Counted from the first letter of the stretch, positions 33,141-44,190 are shown. The stretch is DNA of 64,000 nt from JAHBTB01 sp964451255 (GCA_964451255.1 CAYVHL010000001.1:124001-188000), one strand, 5' to 3'. Translations and numbers: made by a program. The notes: a model not told the origin generated them from the sequence alone.

Positions 33141-35623
33141 GCGAACTCGAAGCAAAGGCGACCACTGAAGAAGCGGCGGTCGTCAATTTGGAAGACGCCC
33201 CCAAGGAGGTGACGCCCGAGGCACCGGAGGACACCAAGCCGGTGCTCCCCGAGGTGCTCAATATCCTGCCCCTGCGTGAGTCAGTCGTGTTTCCGATGCT
33301 GATCGCGCCGCTTTCCGTCTCGCGCCCCAGTTCGGTGCAACTGGTCGACGACTCCGTCGTCAGCAGCGAGAGGGTGATCGGCGTGGTCGCCCAGAGAAAC
33401 CCTGAGGTCGAGGAGCCCGGATTTGACGACGTCTATGGCGTGGGCTGCGCGGTCATCGTGCGGACCCTGATGAAGTCCATGGACGCCACCCGGCTGATCG
33501 TCCAAGGCACCACCCGCTTTCGTATTCTGGAACCTGTCGGTTCGTCGCCCTACCTGAAAGCCCGTGTCGAAGCGATCATCGAGCCAGAAATCCCCACCGA
33601 GCAGGCCGAGGAGATCGAGGCCTTGCGCCGGACCGTGGCCGCCCTCTTCGACCAGGCGGTGCGTCTCTCGCCCGCCATACCGGACGAACTCGGCTCGCTC
33701 ACCGACAACGTCCAAGAGGCCAACGTCATGGCGGACCTGGTGGCCGCCCACCTACCGTTCAGCGTCACCGACAAGCAGAACGTGCTGGAGGCCGTCGACC
33801 TGCAAGAGCGCATGCACAAGCTCCTGCACATGCTCTCGCGCGAAGTCCGCATCCTAGAACTCACCAGCAAGGTCCAGCACGAGGTCAGCGCCGAACTGAG
33901 CAAGACCCAGCGCGACTACTACCTCCGAGAGCAGCTCAAGGCGATCCAGCGAGAGCTTGGCGAGAGCGACGGGCCCAGTGCAGACGCCGACGAACTGGCC
34001 GTCAAGGTCGAAGAAGCGGGCATGCCTGAGGAAGCCCTGGCCGCCGCTGAACGCGAGCTTGAACGCCTTCGCCGCATCAACCCCGGCTCGCCCGAGTACA
34101 CGGTAGCCCGGACGTACCTGGAGACGATGGTCGCCGTCCCTTGGAACAAGTCGACCGTCGACAACTTGGATCTGAAGCACGCCCAAGCTGTGCTCGACGC
34201 CGACCACTATGGGCTGGAAAAGGTCAAACGCAGGATCATCGAGTTCCTGGCGGTGCGAAAGGTGAAGCAAGACGGCGCCGTACGCCAGCCGATACTCTGC
34301 TTTTGCGGGCCACCGGGCACGGGTAAGACTTCCCTGGGTCGTTCGATCGCGCGTGCGCTCGGACGGGAGTTCAACCGCATCAGCCTGGGTGGCATGCGCG
34401 ACGAGGCCGAGATCCGCGGGCACCGACGCACCTACATCGGCGCGTTGCCCGGCCAGATCGTCCAAGGACTGCGACGGGTCGGCACCAACAACCCGGTCTT
34501 CCTCCTCGACGAGATCGACAAGCTGGGCAGCGACTTCCGAGGCGACCCGTCGTCCGCTTTGCTCGAGGTCCTCGACCCCCACCAGAACAACGAGTTCCGC
34601 GACCACTATCTGGACGTTCCCCTCGACCTGTCCAACGTCTTGTTCCTGACGACCGCCAACCGTCTGGACACAATCCCTCCCGCCTTACGTGACCGCATGG
34701 AGATCATCGAACTGGGCGGATACACCGAGGAGGAGAAAGTCGAGATCGCCCGGTCTCACCTGGTGCCGCGCCAGATCGAGGAGCACGGCCTGGCTGTGTC
34801 GAAGCGACGCAAGCCCAAGGTCACCTTCGACGACGACGCGATCCGGGAGATCGCCCGGGGATATACCCGCGAGGCTGGCGTCCGCAACCTCGACCGCGAG
34901 ATTGCCTCCGTCGTGCGTCACGCCACCCTCAAGTTCGCCGAAGGCCGCAAGGCCCCGCTCCGGATCGATGTCGCCTTCGTCCATGCCGCCCTGGGTTCCC
35001 CACGGTTCACCAACGACTCCGTCGCCGAACGCGAGCTTGTCCCCGGCGTGGCCGTCGGCCTCGCCTGGACCCCGGTAGGGGGCGACGTGCTCTTCATCGA
35101 GGCCGTCCGCACGCCAGGCAAGGGCAAGCTGACCGTCACCGGCCAACTGGGCGACGTGATGAAGGAGTCGGTCTCCGCCGCGCTCAGCTACTTGAAGGCC
35201 CACGCTGGCGACCAGGGGCTGCGACCCGAAGAGTTCGACAAGTGGGATGTTCATGTCCACGTCCCGGCGGGTGCCACCCCAAAGGACGGCCCGTCGGCCG
35301 GAATCACGATGCTCACCGCGCTGGCGTCCCTCTTCACCGGGCGCAGGACCAAGCCCCGTCTCGCCATGACCGGCGAGGTCACCCTCACCGGCCAGGTCCT
35401 GCCGATCGGAGGTGTCAAGGAGAAGGTTCTCGCCGCCTACCGGGCAGGCGTGACCACCCTGCTGATCCCCGAAGACAACCGCAAAGACTACATGGAAGAC
35501 GTCGCCGACGACATCCGTCGAAAGGTGAAGGTGCACTTTGTCAAAGACGCGGCCAGTGTGCTGGCCTTGGCCTTGGGCAAACGGATCGCCCGACCCAAGG
35601 CCACGAAAGGATTGCCGCCGTAG
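33137..35623 (+). CDS. lon: ATP-dependent Lon protease
   Basis: An 828-residue cytosolic AAA+ protease. It has an N-terminal substrate domain with an extra acidic leader of about 40 residues before LNILPLRESVVFPM. A coiled coil follows, then the AAA module with Walker A GPPGTGKTS and Walker B NPVFLLDEIDKLG. The C-terminal protease domain has catalytic Ser in DGPSAGITM and Lys in GGVKEKVL. It degrades damaged and regulatory proteins. The start overlaps the hsp20 stop. Confidence 0.96.
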   Translation: MSELEAKATTEEAAVVNLEDAPKEVTPEAPEDTKPVLPEVLNILPLRESVVFPMLIAPLSVSRPSSVQLVDDSVVSSERVIGVVAQRNPEVEEPGFDDVYGVGCAVIVRTLMKSMDATRLIVQGTTRFRILEPVGSSPYLKARVEAIIEPEIPTEQAEEIEALRRTVAALFDQAVRLSPAIPDELGSLTDNVQEANVMADLVAAHLPFSVTDKQNVLEAVDLQERMHKLLHMLSREVRILELTSKVQHEVSAELSKTQRDYYLREQLKAIQRELGESDGPSADADELAVKVEEAGMPEEALAAAERELERLRRINPGSPEYTVARTYLETMVAVPWNKSTVDNLDLKHAQAVLDADHYGLEKVKRRIIEFLAVRKVKQDGAVRQPILCFCGPPGTGKTSLGRSIARALGREFNRISLGGMRDEAEIRGHRRTYIGALPGQIVQGLRRVGTNNPVFLLDEIDKLGSDFRGDPSSALLEVLDPHQNNEFRDHYLDVPLDLSNVLFLTTANRLDTIPPALRDRMEIIELGGYTEEEKVEIARSHLVPRQIEEHGLAVSKRRKPKVTFDDDAIREIARGYTREAGVRNLDREIASVVRHATLKFAEGRKAPLRIDVAFVHAALGSPRFTNDSVAERELVPGVAVGLAWTPVGGDVLFIEAVRTPGKGKLTVTGQLGDVMKESVSAALSYLKAHAGDQGLRPEEFDKWDVHVHVPAGATPKDGPSAGITMLTALASLFTGRRTKPRLAMTGEVTLTGQVLPIGGVKEKVLAAYRAGVTTLLIPEDNRKDYMEDVADDIRRKVKVHFVKDAASVLALALGKRIARPKATKGLPP

Positions 35624-35818
35624 AATCCTGGGCTAGAGACCCAGACAGCCCAGTAATTCAAGTCTTGCGATGTAGGCGACTTTACTTGCCAATGAGCGTG
35701 TTTCGTTACTTTTGTAACGCAAGTAGCCGGGAAATATACGGGTATTGATTCAGACGGGGACATTCTTTCTTGACTGGTTGTACAATTGTCTAACACTGGT
35801 TTTGCAAGGAAAAGCTTT
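35624..35818 (+). promoter_or_regulatory. lon terminator/PEP-CTERM promoter region
   Basis: 195 bases. GTTAC-TTTT-GTAAC (about 35714-35727) inside a larger ACTTGC...GCAAGT pairing could end the lon transcript. TTGACT (35770-35775) resembles a -35 box, with TAACAC about 15 bases on as a poorly spaced -10. AAGGA lies before the ATG at 35819. Confidence 0.35.
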
Positions 35819-36433
35819 ATGAACTATCGCACTCTTACTACTCTCGCGGTGATCTCCGCCGCGTTTGTGTCCCACGCCAACCTCCTCGTCAACGGAAGCT
35901 TCGAAGACGGGGACTTTCATGCCGACGCAAACAACACGATGGACCTGGCCCCTGGCGCCACAAACATGACCGGCTGGACGGTGTCGAGCGCCAATGTTGC
36001 CTGGATAACCGACCCGAACCCGTTCAGCGGAATCTACGCTACCGACGGTGTCCGGAGCCTGGACTTGACCAGCTACGAGGAAGACGCCGGTGGCGTGGTG
36101 CAGACTCTTGCCACAAATATCGGCTGGACCTACACCATCGAATTCGACCTGGGCGCAAACAGCGCCTACGGAGATGCGAGCATTTCCGTCAACACGGGTG
36201 GGGCCGACACGGACTTCACCTTGCACAGTGATGCTGGACAGGTGTGGGAGCACCACAGTGTCGACTTCGTCGCCACCGCCGCATCAACCGACATCCTCCT
36301 GGTTCACCGAAACGCCCAGTACAAATACACCGGACTCGACAACGTGTCCGTGAGCGTGGAGTCGGTGCCTGAGCCGATGACGATGGCCGTGCTGGCATTG
36401 GCTCCTTTAGCGCTTCGCCGCCGTCGGAAGTAA
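35819..36433 (+). CDS. PEP-CTERM secreted protein (DUF642/choice-of-anchor type)
   Basis: 204 residues: signal peptide (TLTTLAVISAAFVSHA), then ANLLVNGSFEDGDF and GWTVSSANVAWI, the pattern of DUF642-like carbohydrate-binding beta-sandwiches. YTIEFDLGANS and a C-terminal VPEP, hydrophobic, LRRRRK sorting signal follow. AAGGA lies nine bases before the ATG at 35819. Exported and presumably processed by an exosortase encoded elsewhere. Confidence 0.83.
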   Translation: MNYRTLTTLAVISAAFVSHANLLVNGSFEDGDFHADANNTMDLAPGATNMTGWTVSSANVAWITDPNPFSGIYATDGVRSLDLTSYEEDAGGVVQTLATNIGWTYTIEFDLGANSAYGDASISVNTGGADTDFTLHSDAGQVWEHHSVDFVATAASTDILLVHRNAQYKYTGLDNVSVSVESVPEPMTMAVLALAPLALRRRRK

Positions 36434-36449
36434 TCGAAGCGGACAGGGA

Positions 36450-36481
36450 ACGCCCCAGGCTCAGAATTGAGCCTGGGGCGT
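36450..36481. terminator. Perfect 14-bp hairpin between convergent genes
   Basis: ACGCCCCAGGCTCA, loop GAAT, TGAGCCTGGGGCGT, followed by CTCTGTG. It lies between the convergent PEP-CTERM and pilT stops and can serve both. Confidence 0.7.
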
Positions 36482-36501
36482 CTCTGTGCCTCTGTCGGAT
36501 A

Positions 36502-38229
<1,728 letters not shown>

Positions 38230-38239
38230 GTGTGTACTC

Positions 38240-39106
38240 CTAGCCTCCCGCTCGCGCGGTCTCCGACAGCATTGTCAAGGTCTCGTGTCCCAATCCAATC
38301 AACTTCTCTGTGCCTAGCCCAAGGCAGGCAGCCGACCAGTGGCCGGACAACTGGTTCGCGTCCACCTTTCCGTCGATAGCCATGCCGGAAATCAGGCTCG
38401 CGAGGCAGACGACAGCCCGGAGATTTTTGGCCGGGTCATCTTCCGCAGGTTCATCGTCGTAGTCCAGCCCTTCTTGCAGGGACTGTGGGAACCCCCAAGC
38501 CGATCCTGCGGCAGACAAGATTTCGACGTGGTCGCATCCGTAGACGGACCGTTCCGCGTCGCGCTCGATCCTTCCAGAACTGACAAGGCTCTCAACTTGC
38601 TCGAATTTGGAGCTGTCGTATCGGCACAGGATGGTCTTCCCAAGCAAGTGCAATAGTCCGCAGGTGTAGGCCGTCTCTGCCTCGCACGCTCCCAGCTTGC
38701 CCGCCAAGAACCTTGCCGTCGCGGCGGTGTCCAGCGAGTGGCGCCACCACTTGCGCCGTCTAAGCGACTCTTTGTCCGTCTTGCCGACGAACATGTCAAA
38801 GACGCCGACCGTCATGGCCAACGACCGGACTTGCCGGAATCCGAGGAACATTATCGCCTCGCGGATGGACGAGACCTTCTTCGGCAGTCCAAGAGAAGCC
38901 GAGTTCGCCTGGCTCAGCAGCTTGGCGGAGAATCCCGGATCAACGACCACGGCTCTCTCTAGAGAGCCCGCCGACGACTCGTCGGACGCCGTCATCTCCA
39001 TGATCTGGAACACGACGTGCGGCAAGACCGAGATGTCCTTGGACTTGCTCATGACGCGCGCGATCGCGGCGTTCGGGGTCCCATCGGAAATCGGAGCTGC
39101 TGACAT
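38240..39106 (-). CDS. HDOD-domain signalling protein
   Basis: A 288-residue HDOD protein, a degenerate HD hydrolase fold used as a signalling scaffold. KDISVLPHVVFQIMEMTAS, VVVDPGFSAKLLSQANSASLGLPKKVSSIREAIMFLGF and SLDTAATARFLA match the domain; TCGLLHLLGK stands where HD metal ligands would be. It lies between pilB and pilT, suggesting a role in pilus or motility control. A ribosome-site-like AGAAG precedes the ATG. Confidence 0.88.
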   Translation of the reverse strand: MSAAPISDGTPNAAIARVMSKSKDISVLPHVVFQIMEMTASDESSAGSLERAVVVDPGFSAKLLSQANSASLGLPKKVSSIREAIMFLGFRQVRSLAMTVGVFDMFVGKTDKESLRRRKWWRHSLDTAATARFLAGKLGACEAETAYTCGLLHLLGKTILCRYDSSKFEQVESLVSSGRIERDAERSVYGCDHVEILSAAGSAWGFPQSLQEGLDYDDEPAEDDPAKNLRAVVCLASLISGMAIDGKVDANQLSGHWSAACLGLGTEKLIGLGHETLTMLSETARAGG

Positions 39107-39164
39107 TTCTTCTATCTCGCGGTTTGGTCGCTCCCCTAATCTTCGGCATCCGCTTGGTCGTTCC

Positions 39165-40880
39165 TCAAGCGTAAATCACCCTGATGACCTCATCGACAGA
39201 TGTCACGCCGCTGAGAATCTTGTTCATCGCGTCGACCTGCATGGTCTTCATCCCCGACTCTTGGGCGAGCTTATAGACTTGGTGGGTCGAACCACGCTTG
39301 AGCACTTCGTCCTTGATCTCGTCGGTCATCACCATGATCTCATGGATGCCCGTCCGCCCCTTGTGGCCGGTCTGCTTGCAGATCTCGCAGCCCTTGCCCC
39401 GGAAGAGGGTGATCTCGCCGTTCGTGTCCTGCCCCAGGTCGTCAGGCACTGGGAACCCATGGCGCATCAAGCTCTCGCGGGTCGTCGTGTAGGACTCCTT
39501 GCAGTGGTCGCAGATCTTGCGCACGAGCCGTTGGGCCAAGACCGCGTTGATCGCCGAGGCGATGAGGAACGGCTCGACCTCCATATCCATCAGGCGGTTC
39601 GGCGCCGATGCGGCGTCGTTGGTGTGCAGAGTGCTGAAGACCAAGTGACCGGTCAACGCCGCTTCCATCGCGATGGTCGCCGTCTCCGTGTCGCGCATCT
39701 CACCGACCATGATCACGTCCGGGTCTTGTCGGAGCATCGCCCGGAGGCCAGCGGCGAACGTCATGCCGGCGCGCGCGTTCACAGAGCACTGGTTGATGTT
39801 GTCAAGCTCGTATTCGACCGGATCCTCGATCGTGATGATGTTCTTGAGACCGTCGTTGCTTTGATTGAGCAAGGAATACAGGGTCGTCGACTTGCCCGAA
39901 CCGGTGGGCCCCGTCACCAACATGATGCCGTAGCTCCGCGACGCCATGTCCTCGAGGATCTTTAGGTTGTGCGGCAGGAAGCCGAGCTTGCTCATGCCGA
40001 CGTTGATGCCGCCTTTGTCCAGAACGCGCATGACGATCTTCTCGCCGTACACGACAGGAAGGGTCGAGACGCGGAAGTCATAGGGCTTCCCGCCGATAAC
40101 CGCGCTGATCCGGTTGTCTTGGGGAACCCGCTTTTCGGCGATGTCCATGTTGGCGACGATCTTGAAGCGGCTGGTCAACGGCGCGATGACCTTCTTTGGC
40201 AAGGCCATCGCCTCGATCATGATGCCGTCGATGCGGAACCGAACCACCAGTCCCTCCTTGCGGGGCTCCATGTGGATGTCGCTGGCTTTGTCTTGGACCG
40301 CCTGGTTGATGATCATGTTCGCCAGGCGGATGATCGGGGCGTCGTCGGCCTCCTTCTCGTTGCCCCGGTCGTCGTCTGAGTCCGACGACGCCAAGTCGAT
40401 GCCGAAGTCGTCGAACTCCTTCATCAACCCGCCGATGGCTTCCATCTGGCCGACGTCGGTCTTATAGTGGAGGTTGATCGCCTTGAGGAGGTCTTCTTCC
40501 ACAGCGATCAGTGGCTGCACCTCAAGACCGGTGTTCATCCGGAGCTCGTCGATGACGAAGACGTCCAACGGGTTGGCCATCGCGACCGCCACCCTGAACT
40601 CGTCGCGGCCGAGCGGAAGGGCTTTGAATCTCTTAGCTAGTTGGGGCGACAGGAGGTCGAGCGCCTCTTCCCGTGGCACGACCTCGTCGATCTCTATGAA
40701 CGGGATCTCCCAGACCTTACCGGTGCACCGGACACGGTCCTTCTCGGTGATGAGCCCCATGTCGACCATGACCCGGGCGATCGGGTCGTGGCCGCCAAGC
40801 TCAACCTGCTTGTTCACCGCCATTTGGAGCTGGGCGGCCGAAATCAAGCCCTCCTGTACAAATACCTCGCCCGTGAGCAT
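39165..40880 (-). CDS. pilB: Type IV pilus assembly ATPase PilB/GspE family
   Basis: 571 residues. The N-terminal MshEN/GspE-N domain (VFVQEGLISAAQLQMAV; residues 1-140) can bind cyclic di-GMP in relatives. The ATPase domain has Walker A GPTGSGKSTT, TIEDPVEYEL, Walker B VGEMRDTETA and STLHTNDA. The tetracysteine CDHC...GCEIC zinc site is typical of PilB/GspE. It powers pilus extension. GGAG precedes the ATG. It heads the pilB-HDOD-pilT operon and is divergent from the flagellin gene. Confidence 0.93.
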   Translation of the reverse strand: MLTGEVFVQEGLISAAQLQMAVNKQVELGGHDPIARVMVDMGLITEKDRVRCTGKVWEIPFIEIDEVVPREEALDLLSPQLAKRFKALPLGRDEFRVAVAMANPLDVFVIDELRMNTGLEVQPLIAVEEDLLKAINLHYKTDVGQMEAIGGLMKEFDDFGIDLASSDSDDDRGNEKEADDAPIIRLANMIINQAVQDKASDIHMEPRKEGLVVRFRIDGIMIEAMALPKKVIAPLTSRFKIVANMDIAEKRVPQDNRISAVIGGKPYDFRVSTLPVVYGEKIVMRVLDKGGINVGMSKLGFLPHNLKILEDMASRSYGIMLVTGPTGSGKSTTLYSLLNQSNDGLKNIITIEDPVEYELDNINQCSVNARAGMTFAAGLRAMLRQDPDVIMVGEMRDTETATIAMEAALTGHLVFSTLHTNDAASAPNRLMDMEVEPFLIASAINAVLAQRLVRKICDHCKESYTTTRESLMRHGFPVPDDLGQDTNGEITLFRGKGCEICKQTGHKGRTGIHEIMVMTDEIKDEVLKRGSTHQVYKLAQESGMKTMQVDAMNKILSGVTSVDEVIRVIYA

Positions 40881-40992
40881 GCTAGTGACTCCTCTTCATC
40901 TTCGGCGCAGGTAGGGCGGAACACTCCATTGGATTTACCGGTTCTCGCCCATTGGCAGGACTAGATATTTTTCGGCTGGGATTTGGTCGGAC

Positions 40993-41020
40993 TAAAGCTT
41001 GTTCCACATTTCGCCGAAGA
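40993..41020 (+). promoter_or_regulatory. Sigma-28 (FliA)-like promoter of the flagellin gene
   Basis: TAAAGCTT, 12 bases, GCCGAAGA, close to the flagellar sigma-28 consensus (TAAAGTTT-N11-GCCGATAA). It gives a leader of about 65-70 bases to the flagellin ATG at 41094. Confidence 0.6.
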
Positions 41021-41093
41021 TTCCACACAGGAAAATTGCCGGATCGCAGAACCATGGGTTTCTGCCTCTGGCGACCAGCGGGAACCGAGCGAC

Positions 41094-42545
41094 ATGAGCA
41101 TTCGGATCAACACGAACATCCCGGCGATGGCGGCCTTGCGCTACTTAGGGGAGACCGACAACCAGTTCCAGGGGGTCATCACCCGGCTGAGCACTGGTCT
41201 TCGCATCAACAAAGCGTCGGACGACCCGGCCGGACTGATCAGCAGCGAGGGCTTGCGCAGCTACATTAATGGCATTGACGCCGCTGTGCAGAACAGCCAG
41301 GACGCTTCCAACATGTCCAAGACCGCGGAAGCCGCCCTGAGCGAAGTCTCTCAGCTCTTGCTTGAGGTCAAGTCGATCGCCGTGCAGTCGGCCAACACCG
41401 CCGTCGTGGACGCGAACCAGCTTCAGGCCAACCAGACGACGATCCGATCCATCCTCGCCTCCATAGACAGGATCGCCAGCCAGACCAGTTGGGGCAACAA
41501 GTTGCTGCTCAACGGAGCGTCCGGCGCGCAGGCGAACGTGACGCGCACCGACCTCGTCAACAGCCTGTTCATCGGCAGCTCTTTCAACGGGGAGACCGTG
41601 CAGACCGGCAACATCACGATCCAGCGGACGACCGCCGCAACCCAGACGACAACTGGTGCTATGGCAACGACCTTTGCGTCTGCGGGCACGGTCGTCAACA
41701 CCGGCACATTTGCGATCAACGGCTCGACTTTCACCGTCGTGCCCGGACAGACGATCACCTCGGTAGTAGCGATGATAAACCAGCAGTCCGACCAGACCGG
41801 CGTCATCGCCAATTGGACGGCCGGTTCGGGCGTCACGCTGACATCAGCGAAGTACGGTTCTAACTTCCCGATCCGCTATATGGAGACCAGCACGATTCTG
41901 AACGGTGGTAGCCCGTCGAACCCCGCGCCGGGCGCCAACGCCGTCTTCAACGTCACCGTGCCCACGTCACCGTCCGGCACCCAGACGGAGCAATTCGTCG
42001 CAGGAAAGGGTCCGGGGACTGACGGACTGACACTGACTTCCCCGTCCGGCAACCGTATGTCTGTGAGCATCTTCGGTAACGCCAGCGGCTCTTCGAACCT
42101 CATCGGCTCTCTCAACGTCGGCGCCCTCCAGTTCCAGATCGGAGCCACCGCCGACCAGACCGCCACCTTCTCGATACCCAACATGGCCTCCGCAAACCTC
42201 GGCATCAACGCCGTCCCGGGCCAAAGCCTTGCATCCATGGACGTCACGAGTCAGGCCGGAGCCAACAACGCCATGAAGATCGTCGACGACGCCATCGGAC
42301 AGGTGTCCACCTTCCGAGGTCAACTCGGCAGCTTCACCAAGGACTTCATCGAGTCGAACATCCGGTCGCTCGGCATCGCCAAAGAAAATCTGACCGCGAG
42401 TGAGAGCGACATCCGCGACGCCGACGTCGCCTTCGAGATGACCAACCTCACCAAGTTGCAGATCCTGAAGCAAAGCGGCATGGCAGTCTTGGCGCAAGCC
42501 AACCAGTCACCGCAGTCGGTCTTGCAGCTGCTTCGTGGCGGCTAG
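41094..42545 (+). CDS. Flagellin
   Basis: 483 residues, start ATG 41094 (MSIRINTNIPAMAAL). The conserved N-terminal D0/D1 (RLSTGLRINKASDDPAGLISSEGLR, residues 35-70) and C-terminal D1/D0 (GQLGSFTKDFIESNIRSLG...AFEMTNLTKLQIL...GMAVLAQANQSPQSVLQLL) are intact. The middle (about 150-380) is a Thr/Ser/Gly/Asn-rich, surface-exposed D2/D3 region. It polymerises into the flagellar filament. No other flagellar gene is in the window. Confidence 0.93.
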   Translation: MSIRINTNIPAMAALRYLGETDNQFQGVITRLSTGLRINKASDDPAGLISSEGLRSYINGIDAAVQNSQDASNMSKTAEAALSEVSQLLLEVKSIAVQSANTAVVDANQLQANQTTIRSILASIDRIASQTSWGNKLLLNGASGAQANVTRTDLVNSLFIGSSFNGETVQTGNITIQRTTAATQTTTGAMATTFASAGTVVNTGTFAINGSTFTVVPGQTITSVVAMINQQSDQTGVIANWTAGSGVTLTSAKYGSNFPIRYMETSTILNGGSPSNPAPGANAVFNVTVPTSPSGTQTEQFVAGKGPGTDGLTLTSPSGNRMSVSIFGNASGSSNLIGSLNVGALQFQIGATADQTATFSIPNMASANLGINAVPGQSLASMDVTSQAGANNAMKIVDDAIGQVSTFRGQLGSFTKDFIESNIRSLGIAKENLTASESDIRDADVAFEMTNLTKLQILKQSGMAVLAQANQSPQSVLQLLRGG

Positions 42546-42565
42546 GCGCCGCCGAACATAGCAGC

Positions 42566-43453
42566 TCAAACTCCGCTCGTCTCGACGGGGCGCGCTCCGG
42601 CGGCCCGAACGGCCTCGAACGCCGGGGATTCAGTTGAGACATGGACCGGTCTTCCCGCCCGGATTGCCAACCTGGCCAGCCGCTCCATATTGCCTCCCGC
42701 CTTGACCCAGGCCAACGCGATCTCTCCAGACAACCCAGCGACCAACCGGTCGCGGACGCGGTTCGCGTTTGGATGGAAGGGCCGGAACGGATGCACCGCG
42801 CTGACCGCCAGGTCGGTGCGCGCGTCAAACTGGAACCGCCAGAGGCGGGCGGCAGGAAACGGCTCCTCTTTCAGGTCGTCACCCAGCACCGAGAAGAACC
42901 CGGCGTCCAACACCATGATCCGTGGGGCCCCCCACCGGAGCGGAACGACAGCGGTGCGCTGATACTCCGGCGTGTCATGGCTGCTGACCAGGGTGCGGGC
43001 GGCAAGGACGCCCTCCTCGGCCATCGACTCAGCGCGTGCCAAGGCGTGTGGCGGGGCGTCCCTCGACAACAACACGCAGAAGGTGTCCGTGTCCAGCAGG
43101 GCTGTGTTGCCATAGAGATAAAGGACGCCAGGAGGATCAGGGTCGATCTCCTCGACTCGGCGGGGGTAATGGGCGTCCGCTGCTGTCACGAGGGTGACAC
43201 CGTGGCCGTCGAGCCTTGCCAGCAACTCCTCGGCCTCTGACAGCCAATGCCTGGGATCTGAACACCAAGCACCGGCGGCTTTGGCCGAGAAGCGATACTC
43301 TTCCCTTAGCGTCTGTTCGCCCAGGCTAATGAATTCGTCGCACGAGCGGCCCAAAAGGTCGTTCCGGGTCAACGTCCTCGTCACCGTCTTCCCGCCGACG
43401 CCGGGGACGAGGGCTAAGGCCAGGGTGAACGTCCGGCGGGGAACCGTCCTCAT
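42566..43453 (-). CDS. Divergent DprA/Smf-like protein
   Basis: 295 residues with the DprA layout: N-terminal helical part, HYPRRVEEIDPDPPGVLYLYGNTALL (DprA-type entry), a Rossmann-like centre, RDRLVAGLSGEIALAWVKAGGNMERLARLAIRAGRPVHV at the position of RNRIIAGLS...SG. The SGLA/GID-AH nucleotide-loop motifs are missing (VSSHDTPEYQ instead), so canonical DNA/RecA loading is doubtful. It overlaps the phosphorylase gene by four bases (ATGA). Confidence 0.68.
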   Translation of the reverse strand: MRTVPRRTFTLALALVPGVGGKTVTRTLTRNDLLGRSCDEFISLGEQTLREEYRFSAKAAGAWCSDPRHWLSEAEELLARLDGHGVTLVTAADAHYPRRVEEIDPDPPGVLYLYGNTALLDTDTFCVLLSRDAPPHALARAESMAEEGVLAARTLVSSHDTPEYQRTAVVPLRWGAPRIMVLDAGFFSVLGDDLKEEPFPAARLWRFQFDARTDLAVSAVHPFRPFHPNANRVRDRLVAGLSGEIALAWVKAGGNMERLARLAIRAGRPVHVSTESPAFEAVRAAGARPVETSGV

Positions 43454-44166
43454 TGCTTGACCCTCTTCGCCGTGCTCAACAAGACCTCGACGACCCGCGC
43501 ACCGCGCGATTCTAATGCGTCGGTGACGTGCCCGTGCTCCAGGACCTCGTCCGACAGTCCGGCGGCCAGGTTGGAGACCACGGCCAGACAGCCGTAGGGC
43601 ACTCCGGCTTCCCGAAACGCAACCGCCTCAGAGCCAGCGGTCATACCGACCACGTCGCCTTCTTTCGCGAAAGCGCGGATCTCGGCCGGAGTCTCGTAAC
43701 GAGGCCCGTTGACGTTCACATAGGTGCCGCCAAGGCGGACTTCCCTGCCCCCTGCCTCCGACAGCAGCTTCGCCAGCGGAAAGGCCGAACCCATGTCCGT
43801 GTGCCGCACGGCATGGGCGAACATGGTCAGGTTTCGACCGGACACGTCAAGAAAGTCGGTGCAGGCGACCAGGGACCCGATTCCGCACGAAGGGTGCAAC
43901 GACCCCACCGCCGCGGTAGACAGCACGCCGCCTACACCAAGGCGTCTCAGGCCCCAAGCCGTGGCCTGGTAGTTCACGGCGTGTGGCGGCAGCTTGTGAC
44001 CGGCCGCATGCCGACTCACGACGGCCAAGACCAACCCCTCCCGGTCGACCAGCCGTCCGCGCATCGGCCCGAACGGAGTCGGGATCAAAAACCTGGTTCC
44101 CCCGAACTCCGCCAGACGCGAGCCGACCCCCGTCCCGCCGATCAGCCCGACATCCGCTCGAAGCAC
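43450..44166 (-). CDS. Purine nucleoside phosphorylase, MTAP/MTIP family
   Basis: 238 residues: GLIGGTGVG, SRHAAGHKLPPHAVNYQATAWGL (phosphate/ribose site), NVNGPRYETPAEIRAF and MTAGSEAVAFREAGV. The base-recognition segment reads VSNLAAG where MTA phosphorylase at 11978-12814 has VTDFDSG. Asn there is typical of 6-oxopurine enzymes, so guanosine, inosine or methylthioinosine is likelier than methylthioadenosine. The start is GTG at 44166 with TAAGCT six bases upstream and no ribosome site. Confidence 0.82.
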   Translation of the reverse strand: MLRADVGLIGGTGVGSRLAEFGGTRFLIPTPFGPMRGRLVDREGLVLAVVSRHAAGHKLPPHAVNYQATAWGLRRLGVGGVLSTAAVGSLHPSCGIGSLVACTDFLDVSGRNLTMFAHAVRHTDMGSAFPLAKLLSEAGGREVRLGGTYVNVNGPRYETPAEIRAFAKEGDVVGMTAGSEAVAFREAGVPYGCLAVVSNLAAGLSDEVLEHGHVTDALESRGARVVEVLLSTAKRVKQ

Positions 44167-44172
44167 CCGGCG

Positions 44173-44190
44173 AGCTTACCGCGCCATAAT
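44173..44190. promoter_or_regulatory. Back-to-back -10 boxes in a 29-base divergent gap
   Basis: Minus: TAAGCT (44173-44178), six bases before GTG 44166. Plus: CATAAT (44185-44190), five bases before ATG 44196. Both genes appear leaderless, and each -35 region must lie inside the other gene. Confidence 0.42.

Noticed and set aside
36090..36353. Plus-strand frame overlapping the PEP-CTERM gene at 35819-36433
   Set aside because: Out-of-frame shadow with Pro/Ser/Thr-rich translation; the real frame has signal peptide and sorting tail.
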